Origin: Paenibacillus phyllosphaerae | GTDB lineage: Bacteria > Bacillota > Bacilli > Paenibacillales > Paenibacillaceae | NCBI RefSeq assembly: GCF_014192105.1 | Contig: NZ_JACHXK010000019.1 | Coordinates: 62,001 to 126,000, forward strand | Direction: 5' to 3' | Length of the DNA stretch: 64,000 nucleotides | In this document: positions 1 to 8,027 of the stretch, one piece after another | How the letters are laid out: the number at the start of each line of letters is the position of its first letter | Numbering within the stretch: position 1 is the stretch's first letter | The notes under the pieces: generated by a model | What the model was told of the DNA's origin: nothing | Database searches by the model: none | What the model saw: only the letters and a program-made list of their open reading frames with translations | Position numbers and translations under genes: made by a program

Positions 1-593
1 CTCGGCTTGCGGAAGGACAGCTTGCGGAAGAGATGCTCCTCGGCATAATCGTATACATCCCGGCCCGTAACCCGGCGGAGCAGCGCCGACAGCAGGTGGG
101 AACCGCCTGAATTATACGTGAATACCTCGCCGGGCACGTGGCCCATCGGACGCTCCCATACGTAACGCACCCAATCATCGGTTCGTTTCATCGCCCAGTA
201 GGGCTTATCGAACTCCGGCCAATCGAAGCCCGGCGTCATCGCGAGCAGGTGACGAATCTGAATGTCCCGCTTCCTCGGATCGAGATCGATGACGTCTTCA
301 TGTTCCGGGAAGTAGATCGATACGCTGTCATGCAGGGTGCCCAGCTCTCCCCGGTCGATCGCGATGCCGATCAGCGCGGACAGGATGCTCTTGGTTACCG
401 AATAGACGGCACCAACCCGATCCGAGCCGGATTCATGATAGTCGATCAGCAGACGATCCCCCTTGAGCAGGACGACATCTTTCACTTTCCATGCGGTCCA
501 CTCCGGTATATGCCGCGCTATGCGCTTATCATCTAGGCCAACCTCCGCGTCCGTTCCGGCTTCGAAGGATTCCAGCTCCTGAAATCGTTTCAT
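1..593 (-). CDS. Serine hydrolase, beta-lactamase/class C family (3' end outside window)
   Basis: Read on the minus strand from ATG at 593, preceded by AAGGAG about 9 nt upstream. About 197 residues are visible and the C-terminus lies beyond base 1. The sequence has the SxxK nucleophile motif (SVTK, near residue 65) and a Tyr motif (YNSG, near residue 160) followed by HLLSALLRRVTG, the usual layout of the beta-lactamase/penicillin-binding/esterase superfamily. There is no signal peptide, so the protein is probably cytoplasmic and may act as an esterase or amidase; the substrate cannot be told. It diverges from the esterase gene at 746. Confidence 0.8.
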   Translation of the reverse strand, partial: MKRFQELESFEAGTDAEVGLDDKRIARHIPEWTAWKVKDVVLLKGDRLLIDYHESGSDRVGAVYSVTKSILSALIGIAIDRGELGTLHDSVSIYFPEHEDVIDLDPRKRDIQIRHLLAMTPGFDWPEFDKPYWAMKRTDDWVRYVWERPMGHVPGEVFTYNSGGSHLLSALLRRVTGRDVYDYAEEHLFRKLSFRKP

Positions 594-745
594 GCCACCA
601 CGCTCCTTCCCTATCTATGTAGCATTAACCGCGTTTGGCGAAAACATGAACCCAATCATTATATAACGAGGGGCTGCGCTCGCGACCGATGAAATGCTAC
701 AATGTGTTGGATACGAGACATTATTGCGATATGGAGGAATGAGCA

Positions 746-1522
746 ATGGCATTGATTCAATGCGATTTCTATTCGGAGACTTTGGGCTTGTCCACATCCA
801 TGAACGTCATTCTGCCCCAACAGACGGTAACGCAGATCGGCATGGATTCAACTGCGGGAACGGGCAAATTCCCGGTGTTATATTTGCTTCACGGCTTGTC
901 CGACGACCATACGATCTGGCTCCGCCGCACGTCGATCGAGCGGTATGCCGCGGCCTACGGCATTGCGATCGTTATGCCGGCCGTTCATCGGAGTTTCTAT
1001 ACGGACATGAAGCACGGTTACAACTATTGGACGTTCGTTAGCGAAGAGTTGCCGGCGATCGCCCGCTCCTTCTTCCCTTTGTCGGATCGCCGCGAAGATA
1101 ACTTCGTCGCCGGGCTGTCCATGGGCGGATATGGCGCGTTCAAGCTTGGCCTGCGCTGTCCGGACCGGTACGCGGCCGCAGCAAGCTTGTCCGGGGCGAT
1201 GGATATGAACCATTTCTACACGCACTTCAAGACCGAGTTCGAGCGCATCTTCGGCACGAAGGACACCTTCACGGGCAGCCAAGACGATCTGTTCGCGCTC
1301 GCCGCGCAACTGGCTAAGTCGGATGCCAAGCGGCCTGCCCTCTATCAATGCTGCGGCACCGAGGACTTCCTGTATGAGGATAATGTGAAGTTCCGGGACT
1401 ATTTGCGCCAACATCAAATCGACGTTACTTATGAGGAAGAACCCGGCGAGCACGAATGGGGCTACTGGGATATGAAAATCAAGCGCGTGCTCGAGTGGCT
1501 GCCGCTTGCAAGGCGTACATAA
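746..1522 (+). CDS. Esterase, tributyrin esterase / esterase D family
   Basis: 258 residues. A GGAGGAATGAGCA leader fits the ATG start. The protein has the alpha/beta-hydrolase fold signature of the esterase D (PF00756) group: [10 protein letters not shown] for the oxyanion hole region, the nucleophile elbow GLSMGGYGA near residue 125, and EHEWGYWD near the C-terminus carrying the catalytic His. Relatives include Lactococcus tributyrin esterase EstA and S-formylglutathione hydrolases; it starts like the former. No signal peptide, so probably a cytosolic carboxylesterase on short acyl esters. Monocistronic, closed by the hairpin at 1529-1558. Confidence 0.85.
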   Translation: MALIQCDFYSETLGLSTSMNVILPQQTVTQIGMDSTAGTGKFPVLYLLHGLSDDHTIWLRRTSIERYAAAYGIAIVMPAVHRSFYTDMKHGYNYWTFVSEELPAIARSFFPLSDRREDNFVAGLSMGGYGAFKLGLRCPDRYAAAASLSGAMDMNHFYTHFKTEFERIFGTKDTFTGSQDDLFALAAQLAKSDAKRPALYQCCGTEDFLYEDNVKFRDYLRQHQIDVTYEEEPGEHEWGYWDMKIKRVLEWLPLARRT

Positions 1523-1528
1523 ACAACT

Positions 1529-1558
1529 GAGGCTACGGTCGGTATAGACCCTAGCCTC
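1529..1558 (+). terminator. Hairpin terminator after the esterase gene
   Basis: GAGGCTACGGTC pairs with GACCCTAGCCTC with one internal C/C mismatch and a 6-nt loop, followed by a short CTTTG run. It lies between two convergent genes and could serve both directions weakly. Confidence 0.5.
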
Positions 1559-1564
1559 TTTGAT

Positions 1565-2875
1565 TTATAGGGGCGGCTGCTGCGTAATGGCAACCGCGGA
1601 CGGAAAGCTGCCCGTCGGCACGATGGCGATCGGCAGCTGGCTTTGCACGTCGATGACGGCGACATAGCCGAAGGAGAGCAGCGGCACATAAATCTTGGTG
1701 CCGTCGCTGGTGCACGCCAGTCCGTTCGCGCTGCTGCCGCTCGGAAGTTCAACGGAAGTGAGCACTTCTTGACGCGCCGTATTGATCACCGTAAGCTCGT
1801 CGCCTTCGCGGTTCGCGATATAGGCTAATGCGCCATCCGGCGTAATCATCACCGCACTCGGCTTGCCGCCTTTTTCGAGCTCCACGCGAGCGGCGACCAA
1901 TCGCCCTTCGATCTGGATCACGAAGACGCAATTGTATTTGACATCGGTGACGTAGATGGCGCTTCCGTTCGGCAGGAAGGCGGCCGACGAAGGTTGACTG
2001 CCCTCGGGGAGCTGAACGACCGTACGGACCTGGCCGGACTCCGCATCCATCAAGACAAGCTTGGCTGCGCCCGTCATGCAGATGCAGATGCTGTTCCCAT
2101 CAGGCGACAGGGCAATTGCCGAGGCTTCACAAGAAACGGGCAGCGTCACCGTGTGCTGGATTCGCCCCGTATCCGTGTCGATGATATGGAAGGCGTCGGT
2201 CACCAGCGTCGTAACATACGCTTTGCGCCCGTCGTTCGATAAGGCGATCGCATAGGGGACGGCCGAACCGGGGAACGTGATGTCCCGTTCGCTGTTATAG
2301 GTCAGGTTCTCAATGATTTTGACGGTCCGGTCGCCATGGCACGTCAGATAGACGCGCGCACCGTCCGGCGAAGCGGCAATATGGCGAGGCCGGCTTCCCT
2401 TTGGCAGCTGAATCGCGGCCACTCTCGCATGCGTCACCGTCTGCATGACCGTGACCGAATGCTGGGCATGATTGACGATATAAGCCAGCTGATACTCCTC
2501 CAACCGAACGGCCGAAGGCTCCAGCAGCCGGCGGCGCAGCACCGCGCCTTGTTCATCAAGTTCCGTGACGGTCGCGATTACGTCATTGGCTCCGAGGCCG
2601 TCCGCCAGAATGCGAATGCCGAAGGTGTCCAGCCAGTTAACGTCGAATGACGCCAGATAGACCGATTCTTCCACGCCGCTGCGCGACAGCATCATCCTCT
2701 GCGAATCCAGCGCGCACAGTTTGCCGTAACCTTCCGTCGCCCCCGCCAGCTGGACCGTATAGAGTTCCATGCGAATAGACGGTACGTATAGTCCCGTATT
2801 TATGACCGATACCATAAGTTTCGCTGTCTTGTTTACCGCGGCATTGATTAGAAGTCCTGAATCCAGAATGGGCAT
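1565..2875 (-). CDS. YncE/YVTN-type beta-propeller protein
   Basis: 436 residues. After an N-terminal domain of about 125 residues of unknown type, the chain carries repeated blades of the form 'P..IA.SPDG..VY.T......V.VID..T....' (for example IAASPDGARVYLTC, IALSNDGRKAYVTT, IALSPDGNSICIC, MITPDGALAYIAN, LACTSDGTKIYVP). This is the YVTN/YncE seven-bladed propeller pattern. No signal peptide or anchor is seen. The N-terminal part lacks blade motifs. The role is unknown; relatives in spore formers are annotated as surface-associated or ligand-binding propellers. Monocistronic and convergent with the esterase. Confidence 0.75.
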   Translation of the reverse strand: MPILDSGLLINAAVNKTAKLMVSVINTGLYVPSIRMELYTVQLAGATEGYGKLCALDSQRMMLSRSGVEESVYLASFDVNWLDTFGIRILADGLGANDVIATVTELDEQGAVLRRRLLEPSAVRLEEYQLAYIVNHAQHSVTVMQTVTHARVAAIQLPKGSRPRHIAASPDGARVYLTCHGDRTVKIIENLTYNSERDITFPGSAVPYAIALSNDGRKAYVTTLVTDAFHIIDTDTGRIQHTVTLPVSCEASAIALSPDGNSICICMTGAAKLVLMDAESGQVRTVVQLPEGSQPSSAAFLPNGSAIYVTDVKYNCVFVIQIEGRLVAARVELEKGGKPSAVMITPDGALAYIANREGDELTVINTARQEVLTSVELPSGSSANGLACTSDGTKIYVPLLSFGYVAVIDVQSQLPIAIVPTGSFPSAVAITQQPPL

Positions 2876-2939
2876 AGACCGTCTCCTCTCTTCGTGACCA
2901 TACTCTAGTCTATGAGCGTGTCGTGAGAGAGAACCCTAT

Positions 2940-3240
2940 TTTTCGCCTGTTTCCCCTCGCCCCAATGGGGAACTTTTATTTTCCACCAAAAAATTGAGGG
3001 TTGCACCCTCAAGCACCTGCTTTCTCAACATTACCTTACTTTCATCCCAGATTTCGCCTTCCACTTCTTATCTTCTCCCTCGCCCCTTCCCCCTCCGCCG
3101 AGGGGAACAAAGCTTATGCTTCCGTAGCGAGTTTTCCTCCGGAAAACTTTTAGCCCCGGCCCTCTTGACACCCGTATTAGGCGAATCTCGTTACGCGGCC
3201 GTCGTTGATTTGTCCTTTCGTGGTGGGCTCGCGTTGTCCC
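2940..3240. other. Hairpin-rich intergenic stretch, no gene seen
   Basis: Part of the 587-base gap between the propeller gene and spoVAE. It holds several short perfect hairpins: CCCC-AAT-GGGG near 2962-2972, TTGAGGGT-TGC-ACCCTCAA near 2994-3012 and AGTTTTCC-TCC-GGAAAACT near 3130-3148. GGGGAACAAAGCTT (near 3102) resembles the head of the repeat at 3255. The one frame open here (2994-3254) has no ribosome binding site and no recognisable protein. Confidence 0.5.
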
Positions 3241-3254
3241 ATATTGTTCGTTAG

Positions 3255-3397
3255 TATAACTTCCGTTCAGGGGACAAAGCTTTTCTTCGAGCTTCGTTCG
3301 TTACTTCGTGCCTTGGGAGGTGACCTGTTTGGTTCGAGTCATTAGCGGATAATGAGCTGACACTCGCTTGACGTCCACTTCGTGGACACGCTTACCT
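3255..3397. repeat. Dispersed structured repeat, copy 1
   Basis: About 140 bases similar to 16540-16687. Shared blocks include GGACAAAGCTT, then CTTCGAGCTTCGTTCGTTAC, then GCCTTGGGAGGT (copy 2 has one extra G), and a distal CGCTT...GTCC-hairpin-GGACACGCTTAC block. The distal hairpin at 3373-3387 is GTCCAC-TTC-GTGGAC here and GTCCCC-TTC-GGGGAC in copy 2, a compensatory A:T to C:G pair change. It lies about 20 bases beyond the spoVAE terminator. Not protein coding. Confidence 0.65.
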
Positions 3398-3410
3398 TAA
3401 TGCCTATAAG

Positions 3411-3443
3411 AAAAAAGGCCTTGAACATATTCCGTTCAGGCCT
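3411..3443 (-). terminator. Terminator of the spoVA cluster
   Basis: On the minus strand AGGCCTGAAC pairs with GTTCAAGGCCT (one bulged base) across a 6-nt loop, followed by a run of T (A6 at 3411-3416 on the plus strand). It lies about 20 bases past the spoVAE stop codon. Confidence 0.8.
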
Positions 3444-3462
3444 GTAATAATTCTATTCTCAA

Positions 3463-3831
3463 CTATGCTCTTGGTCTGGCGATTAACGCTGACAAAAACG
3501 AGAAGACGATCCCGGCGGTGATGCCGGCGCTTGTGATTTCGAAGATACCCATGAAGATGCCGATCCAGCCGTTCTCTTGCAGCTCTTTGGTAGCTCCGTG
3601 GACGAGCGCGTTGCCGAAGCTCGTGATCGGCACCGTGGCGCCTGCGCCGGCGAAGTCAATGAAGCGGTCGTACAGGCTCGTGCCGTTGAAGGAGATGCCG
3701 TCGAGCACGGCTCCCGCTACGACGAGGATTGACATCGTATGGGCCGGCGTCAATTTGCCGACATCCATCATCAGTTGGCCGATGACGCAGATCGCGCCGC
3801 CGATAATCACGGCCCAGACAAAGTCCATCAT
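3463..3831 (-). CDS. spoVAE: Stage V sporulation protein AE (SpoVAEb-type)
   Basis: 122 residues from ATG at 3831. The frame is open further upstream, but that part overlaps spoVAD and is not SpoVAE-like; the chosen ATG overlaps the spoVAD stop in an ATGATGA context. The protein is an integral membrane component with about four hydrophobic segments and the family motif FAGAGATVPITSFGNALVHGA. SpoVAE belongs to the inner-membrane SpoVA channel that moves Ca-dipicolinic acid into the forespore and releases it on germination. It is last in the DUF421-spoVAC-spoVAD-spoVAE unit. A sigma-G promoter is expected for such genes, but I could not point to one. Confidence 0.9.
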   Translation of the reverse strand: MMDFVWAVIIGGAICVIGQLMMDVGKLTPAHTMSILVVAGAVLDGISFNGTSLYDRFIDFAGAGATVPITSFGNALVHGATKELQENGWIGIFMGIFEITSAGITAGIVFSFLSALIARPRA

Positions 3832-4850
3832 GACGCGCTCCCCCTGTTCTCGATCGCGACGGCATGCGCAATGCAAGGGATGCTCTCGCCTTGCTGGAAC
3901 GAGATCGGAGAGAATAAGGCGCCGGTCGCCACCACGAGAATGCGGTTCAGATCGCCTTTCTTCAACCGCTTGAGCAGATGCCCGTACGTGACGGTCGCCG
4001 AGCAGGCACAACCGCTGCCGCCTGAGTTCACGAACGTCTGCTTGTTCAGATCATAGATCATTAGACCGCAATCGTAATAATTGGTCTGGGTGATCGGGAA
4101 GTTGTGCTTATCGAACAAAGCATTGGCGATGTCGTAACCGACTCGGCCCAAATCCCCGGTGACGATCAGATCGTAATAACCCGGCTCGATCCGGAAGTCG
4201 CGGAAGTGCGCCTGAATCGTATCGACGGCGGCCGGCGCCATCGCCGCTCCCATGTTGAACGGATCGGTAATGCCCATATCGATGACTCGACCGATCGTGG
4301 CGCGAGTTATGACCGGGCCGTCGCCTTCAGCCGCGACGATCGCAACGCCAGCGCCCGTTACCGTGTACTGCGCGGTCGGCGGTTTCTGCGAGCCGTACTC
4401 GGTCGGATAGCGGAACTGCTTCTCGCTCGTGCAGTTGTGGCTGCACGTGCCGGCCATGGCATACTTGGCGGATCCGGAGTTGACGAACTGCGCGGCAAGC
4501 GCCAAGCTCTCCATCGACGTGGAGCACGCGCCGAATACGCCGAAGTAAGGAATACCTAGCGTGCGCGCCGTGAAGCCGCTGCTGATGATCTGATTCATCA
4601 AGTCGCCGCCGATGAAGAATTGAATGTTCTCCTTGGACAAATGCACCCGTTCGAGCGCCAAGGTCGCTGCCTCTTCGAGCAGCTTCTTCTCCGCTTGCTC
4701 CCAGCTCTTCTGCCCGACCATCAGATCGCCATGGCCGATATCGAAATCTTCCGCGATCGGTCCTTCACATTCATCCGGCCCGACGACCGATGCCGCCGAC
4801 AAGATGACCGGCTGCTGGTCGAACCGCCAGCTTTGATGTCCCTGCAGCAT
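3828..4850 (-). CDS. spoVAD: Stage V sporulation protein AD
   Basis: 340 residues, usual length for SpoVAD. AAAGGGGTGATCAG precedes the ATG. The protein has a thiolase/ketosynthase-like fold, with the segment FGACSTSMESLALAA around residue 107 at the position of the condensing-enzyme nucleophile, plus SHNCTSEKQFRYPTEYG and GGSGCACSATVTYGH. SpoVAD is the soluble subunit on the outer face of the spore inner membrane that binds Ca-dipicolinate. It starts 4 bases after the spoVAC stop and overlaps spoVAE by 4 bases, so translation is probably coupled. Confidence 0.95.
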   Translation of the reverse strand: MLQGHQSWRFDQQPVILSAASVVGPDECEGPIAEDFDIGHGDLMVGQKSWEQAEKKLLEEAATLALERVHLSKENIQFFIGGDLMNQIISSGFTARTLGIPYFGVFGACSTSMESLALAAQFVNSGSAKYAMAGTCSHNCTSEKQFRYPTEYGSQKPPTAQYTVTGAGVAIVAAEGDGPVITRATIGRVIDMGITDPFNMGAAMAPAAVDTIQAHFRDFRIEPGYYDLIVTGDLGRVGYDIANALFDKHNFPITQTNYYDCGLMIYDLNKQTFVNSGGSGCACSATVTYGHLLKRLKKGDLNRILVVATGALFSPISFQQGESIPCIAHAVAIENRGSAS

Positions 4851-4854
4851 CTGA

Positions 4855-5337
4855 TCACCCCTTTATTCCGATTATCCAATGGATCATTCCGACCGCGAAC
4901 GCCGCGACCGTCCCGAATACGATGACCGATCCGGCCAGCTTGAACATATTGCCGCCCGTGCCTAGCACCAGTCCTTCACGCTTATGCTCGATCGCGGCCG
5001 AACAGAGCGAATTGGCAAAACCGGTCACCGGAACGGCGCTGCCTGCGCCGGCCCACTGCGCCAGTTTGTCGTAGACGCCGAGGCTCGTTAAGATGGCCGA
5101 CAGCAGGATCAGGACGGCTACGGTCGGATTGCCTGCCGTCTGTTCGGTGAAGCCGAAGTACGTCTGGAACATCTTCATCAACGCCTCGCCGAGGAAACAG
5201 ATCGCGCCGCCGGCGATGAATGCCCGGTAACAATTGCGCAACACCGGGCGCGGCGGCTCCAGCGACTTGGCCAAGGTCTGATACTCCAGCTGAACGGCCG
5301 TAACTTTCTTCTGCTTGCTCTTCGTGAACTCTCTCAC
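4855..5337 (-). CDS. spoVAC: Stage V sporulation protein AC
   Basis: 160 residues from GTG at 5337, with AAGGAG 11 nt upstream. It is a membrane protein with about four hydrophobic segments and the SpoVAC motifs RAFIAGGAICFLGEAL and WAGAGSAVPVTGFANSLCSAAIEHK. In B. subtilis SpoVAC behaves as a mechanosensitive channel for Ca-dipicolinate. It shares the GAGS/TVPITxFxNAL signature with the downstream SpoVAE, as expected for paralogous channel subunits. It begins 19 bases after the DUF421 gene. Confidence 0.93.
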   Translation of the reverse strand: MREFTKSKQKKVTAVQLEYQTLAKSLEPPRPVLRNCYRAFIAGGAICFLGEALMKMFQTYFGFTEQTAGNPTVAVLILLSAILTSLGVYDKLAQWAGAGSAVPVTGFANSLCSAAIEHKREGLVLGTGGNMFKLAGSVIVFGTVAAFAVGMIHWIIGIKG

Positions 5338-5356
5338 GTCAGCCCACGCTCCTTCC

Positions 5357-6226
5357 TTAACGCGTCAACAGCGGAACCATATCCTTCGCCACCTTCGACA
5401 TGCGTTCCGAGCAATCCCCGTACATAACCTTCGCCTCCGGATTTTGCACGGATAAGGCGTATAATTCCAGATCGGCCGCGCATTTTTTAAGCGTGGCCAT
5501 CAGCACGGCTTTATTTTGCGGCTCAGGCACATTCAGCTGATCATCATACAAATCCACATACAACTGCTTCAAGGCATCGACTTGCCCCAGGAACACATTC
5601 TCGAGCGGAATGCCAATCTTCTCGAGCTCCGTATGCAGCCAGCCGCGGTTGAGGCCGATCGTGGACAGCGGTTCATCCATGATATTGCCATCCATAATGA
5701 CCGTCTGCGGCTCTTCTTCCGGCGCGACTTGAATCCCCATATTCGCCGGGGTGAGCGGCTGATTCTCCTTCTTCAGCAGGACGCTGAGATCCCCGCTCGA
5801 TTCCAGCATGGCGAATTCGACGTCCGCGACGCGGAACACGCTCTTCGTCCGCAGCTGCTCGAGCAGCTCGTCCGCCGTGTATCGTTCCTTTTTCAGATTG
5901 TCCTCCAGGATTTTGCCTTCCTTGATCACAATCGTACCTTTGCCTTCGAACCATTCGCGCAGCTTCTTGCTCCGCAGCGTCAACAGTTCGGCGATAAACG
6001 GCAGGAAGAACCACACGGACATCGCAACCAGGCCGTGAAAATAATTATTCTCAATATCGGTGGAAAGATAGCCGGTAATTTCCCCGAGCGTAATCCCGGT
6101 CACGTATTCGAAAAAGGTCAGTTGAGAAATTTGCTTCTTCCCTAAGATGCGGGTCAGCGCAAACAAGATGACGACAGATCCTAATGCCCGCAGCAATACC
6201 CATGTCCAATCCTGCATTCGTTTCAT
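5357..6226 (-). CDS. DUF421 (YetF-like) membrane protein with C-terminal DUF1657-like domain
   Basis: 289 residues. Three hydrophobic segments lie in residues ~8-85 (ALGSVVILFALTRILGKK, then TFFEYVTGITLGEITGYL). They are followed by the YetF-type cytoplasmic domain (EWFEGKGTIVIKEGKI, ADVEFAMLESSGDLSVLLKK), which spans to about residue 220. The last 55 residues (LKKCAADLELYALSVQNPEAK) match the DUF1657 protein encoded divergently at 6361. The same DUF421+DUF1657 architecture is known from the spoVA-2mob operon of heat-resistant Bacillus spores, where its exact role is unresolved. It is the first gene of the spoVA unit. GAGGAAGGG precedes two possible starts, ATG 6226 or ATG 6217. Confidence 0.85.
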   Translation of the reverse strand: MKRMQDWTWVLLRALGSVVILFALTRILGKKQISQLTFFEYVTGITLGEITGYLSTDIENNYFHGLVAMSVWFFLPFIAELLTLRSKKLREWFEGKGTIVIKEGKILEDNLKKERYTADELLEQLRTKSVFRVADVEFAMLESSGDLSVLLKKENQPLTPANMGIQVAPEEEPQTVIMDGNIMDEPLSTIGLNRGWLHTELEKIGIPLENVFLGQVDALKQLYVDLYDDQLNVPEPQNKAVLMATLKKCAADLELYALSVQNPEAKVMYGDCSERMSKVAKDMVPLLTR

Positions 6227-6360
6227 TCCCTTCCTCGTATGTCAGGACAGCCATATTGTGCACCTCGAGCCGAAGATTATGAAAATGCGCAGGGTGTAAT
6301 ATTTTGCGCGAAACTGGTTACGTTACCACATGTATTTTCTTCGGGAAGGAGGCTTGGACC

Positions 6361-6567
6361 ATGACCGTAGCAGCTCAAGTAAAGACCACCTTGGCGTCGC
6401 TGAAGAGCGCGCAAGCCAGCTTGGAATCGTACGCGCTGGCGACGCAGAATCAAGATGCGAAGAATATGTTTGCGCAAGCAGCGCAGCAGACGCAAACGAT
6501 CGTCGATCAGGTTGCGTCACGCGTGCAGCAGCTCGAGAACGAGGAACCGCAGTACAAAGGTTTCTAA
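6361..6567 (+). CDS. DUF1657 protein
   Basis: 68 residues. The ATG at 6361 follows GAAGGAGG with 8 nt spacing; the frame is open further upstream but without a ribosome binding site. The chain is one amphipathic, mostly helical domain (TLASLKSAQASLESYALATQ, then NQDAKNMFAQAAQQTQ) ending in EEPQYKGF. DUF1657 proteins are found in spore formers and two of them flank the spoVA-2mob genes. Here the gene is divergent from the spoVA cluster with a 134-base intergenic region that probably holds both promoters. The function is not established; a forespore-membrane or spore-core role is inferred from context. Confidence 0.85.
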   Translation: MTVAAQVKTTLASLKSAQASLESYALATQNQDAKNMFAQAAQQTQTIVDQVASRVQQLENEEPQYKGF

Positions 6568-6588
6568 GATCAACTCCCTAAGAACGGC

Positions 6589-6626
6589 AAAAACCCGGCT
6601 CACCTGCTCAGGTGGACCGGGTTTTT
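6589..6626. terminator. Bidirectional terminator (DUF1657 / MFS)
   Basis: AAAAACCCGG pairs with CCGGGTTTTT, with an inner CACCT/AGGTG stem, giving A-rich and T-rich flanks on both strands between two convergent genes. Confidence 0.85.
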
Positions 6627-6651
6627 GTTCGTTTTATTCGCGTTCGTAACG

Positions 6652-7869
6652 TTAATGGGAGATGGTTGCAGATGGCTGAACACTTTCCTGCGGCTTATCG
6701 ACTTGCTTGTGCGGGCGGAACCAGAACCCGAGCAAGCCAAAAATCAAGAACGACGCGCCGAGCACCAGGAACGTGCTGGAAGCCGAGATATATCGTATGC
6801 TATAACCGCCTGCGCTCGGACCCAGGATGCTGCCGATGCTGAAATGGATAGAGGCAATGACGTTCGCGGCCGGCAGAATCGCGCGCGGCAATATATCTGC
6901 CGCATAGGCAAGTCCTAGCGAGTAGAATGAACCGACCAAACCGCCGCCAAGCGCAAATAAGATCATAAGCAGCGCTACATTGTCTCCGGCTAACGGTACG
7001 AGGAAGAACATGCATGCCCCAAGGATAGCGGCTGTCATCAGAATCGGCTTGCGGCCGATCTTGTCGCTCCAGATGCCGAGCGGAAGCTGAAGTATTAAGC
7101 CGCCGATACCGAACGAGAGCAGCAGCAGCGAAATCCACCCTTGGGTCAGATCAATACGCAGCGCATATAACGGGAAGTTGCTGTTCATCGAAGATTCCAT
7201 GATGCCGTAGAGCAGGCTTGGGATCAAGACGAACCAGGCCAGCCGATAGGTGCGGACAAAACGATTCTCGGTTACCGCTCCTGGCGGCGCTTTCTCCGGG
7301 AACGCATTCGGAATGCGCAACAGAAGCAGTAAGACGATGAAGAACAATAAGCCGACGATGAGGAACGGGGCCGCTTGGCCGATCGGCAGCAAGTTAATCC
7401 CGAGCGGACCGATGCTGAAACCGACGCCGTACGACATGCCATAGAGCGAGATATATCGCCCTCGGCGATCCGCAGGAGCAGAACTGACGATCCACAGCTG
7501 GCTCGCATAATGAAGCGAGCTATCGCCGATGCCGATGAGCAGGCGCAGGACGAACCAGATGAGCAGCGCGTCACTGACCGGGAACATAAGCATCGATAAC
7601 GTGACGAGCAGAACGCCGGCGACGATTATTTTTTTGTACCCGTAACGGGCGACAGGCTTCTCGATGAAAAACATCGTGCAGAAGGTGCCGATATACAGCG
7701 CGGTAGAATTCAAGCCATTCATGTCGGACGAAACGCCGGCATGATCCAGCAGGATCGATAAGAGCGGCAATAACAACCCTTGGCTCGCACCTGCCACGAC
7801 AACGACGAGCAGGAGCATAATAAACCGGTAACGAGCAGATACTTCAGAAGTTAAACGCAATGCAGACAC
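6652..7869 (-). CDS. MFS transporter
   Basis: 405 residues if translation starts at GTG 7869, which has AAGGAG 10 nt upstream. A longer frame reaches an unsupported start at 7926. Twelve hydrophobic segments are present, with MFS loop motifs VARYGYKK between segments 2 and 3 and GIWSDKIGRKP between segments 8 and 9. The C-terminal tail is short and polar. The sequence resembles drug/metabolite efflux MFS proteins but the substrate cannot be deduced. Monocistronic, sharing a terminator with the DUF1657 gene. Confidence 0.85.
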   Translation of the reverse strand: MSALRLTSEVSARYRFIMLLLVVVVAGASQGLLLPLLSILLDHAGVSSDMNGLNSTALYIGTFCTMFFIEKPVARYGYKKIIVAGVLLVTLSMLMFPVSDALLIWFVLRLLIGIGDSSLHYASQLWIVSSAPADRRGRYISLYGMSYGVGFSIGPLGINLLPIGQAAPFLIVGLLFFIVLLLLLRIPNAFPEKAPPGAVTENRFVRTYRLAWFVLIPSLLYGIMESSMNSNFPLYALRIDLTQGWISLLLLSFGIGGLILQLPLGIWSDKIGRKPILMTAAILGACMFFLVPLAGDNVALLMILFALGGGLVGSFYSLGLAYAADILPRAILPAANVIASIHFSIGSILGPSAGGYSIRYISASSTFLVLGASFLIFGLLGFWFRPHKQVDKPQESVQPSATISH

Positions 7870-7974
7870 TACTTGGACACTCCTTGCATTCCTAGATGTA
7901 AAAACGTGATGCGGACATCCGTTCATTGTATACGATGGATTTCGAATCCGGCAAGCTTCTGTACAAGCACTCGA

Positions 7975-8007
7975 CTAAAAAACGAAAAACCTGCGATCAC
8001 TCGCAGG
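7975..8007 (-). terminator. Terminator of the first chemoreceptor gene
   Basis: Minus strand: CCTGCGA-GTGA-TCGCAGG followed by TTTTTCGTTTTTTA. It begins 20 bases past the stop codon. Confidence 0.85.
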
Positions 8008-8027
8008 CCTTCCGTTAATATAGCGCG

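Noticed and set aside
2994-3254. 86-codon open frame in the gap before spoVAE
   Set aside because: No ribosome site, its start lies in a hairpin, and the composition is that of the hairpin-rich non-coding DNA.
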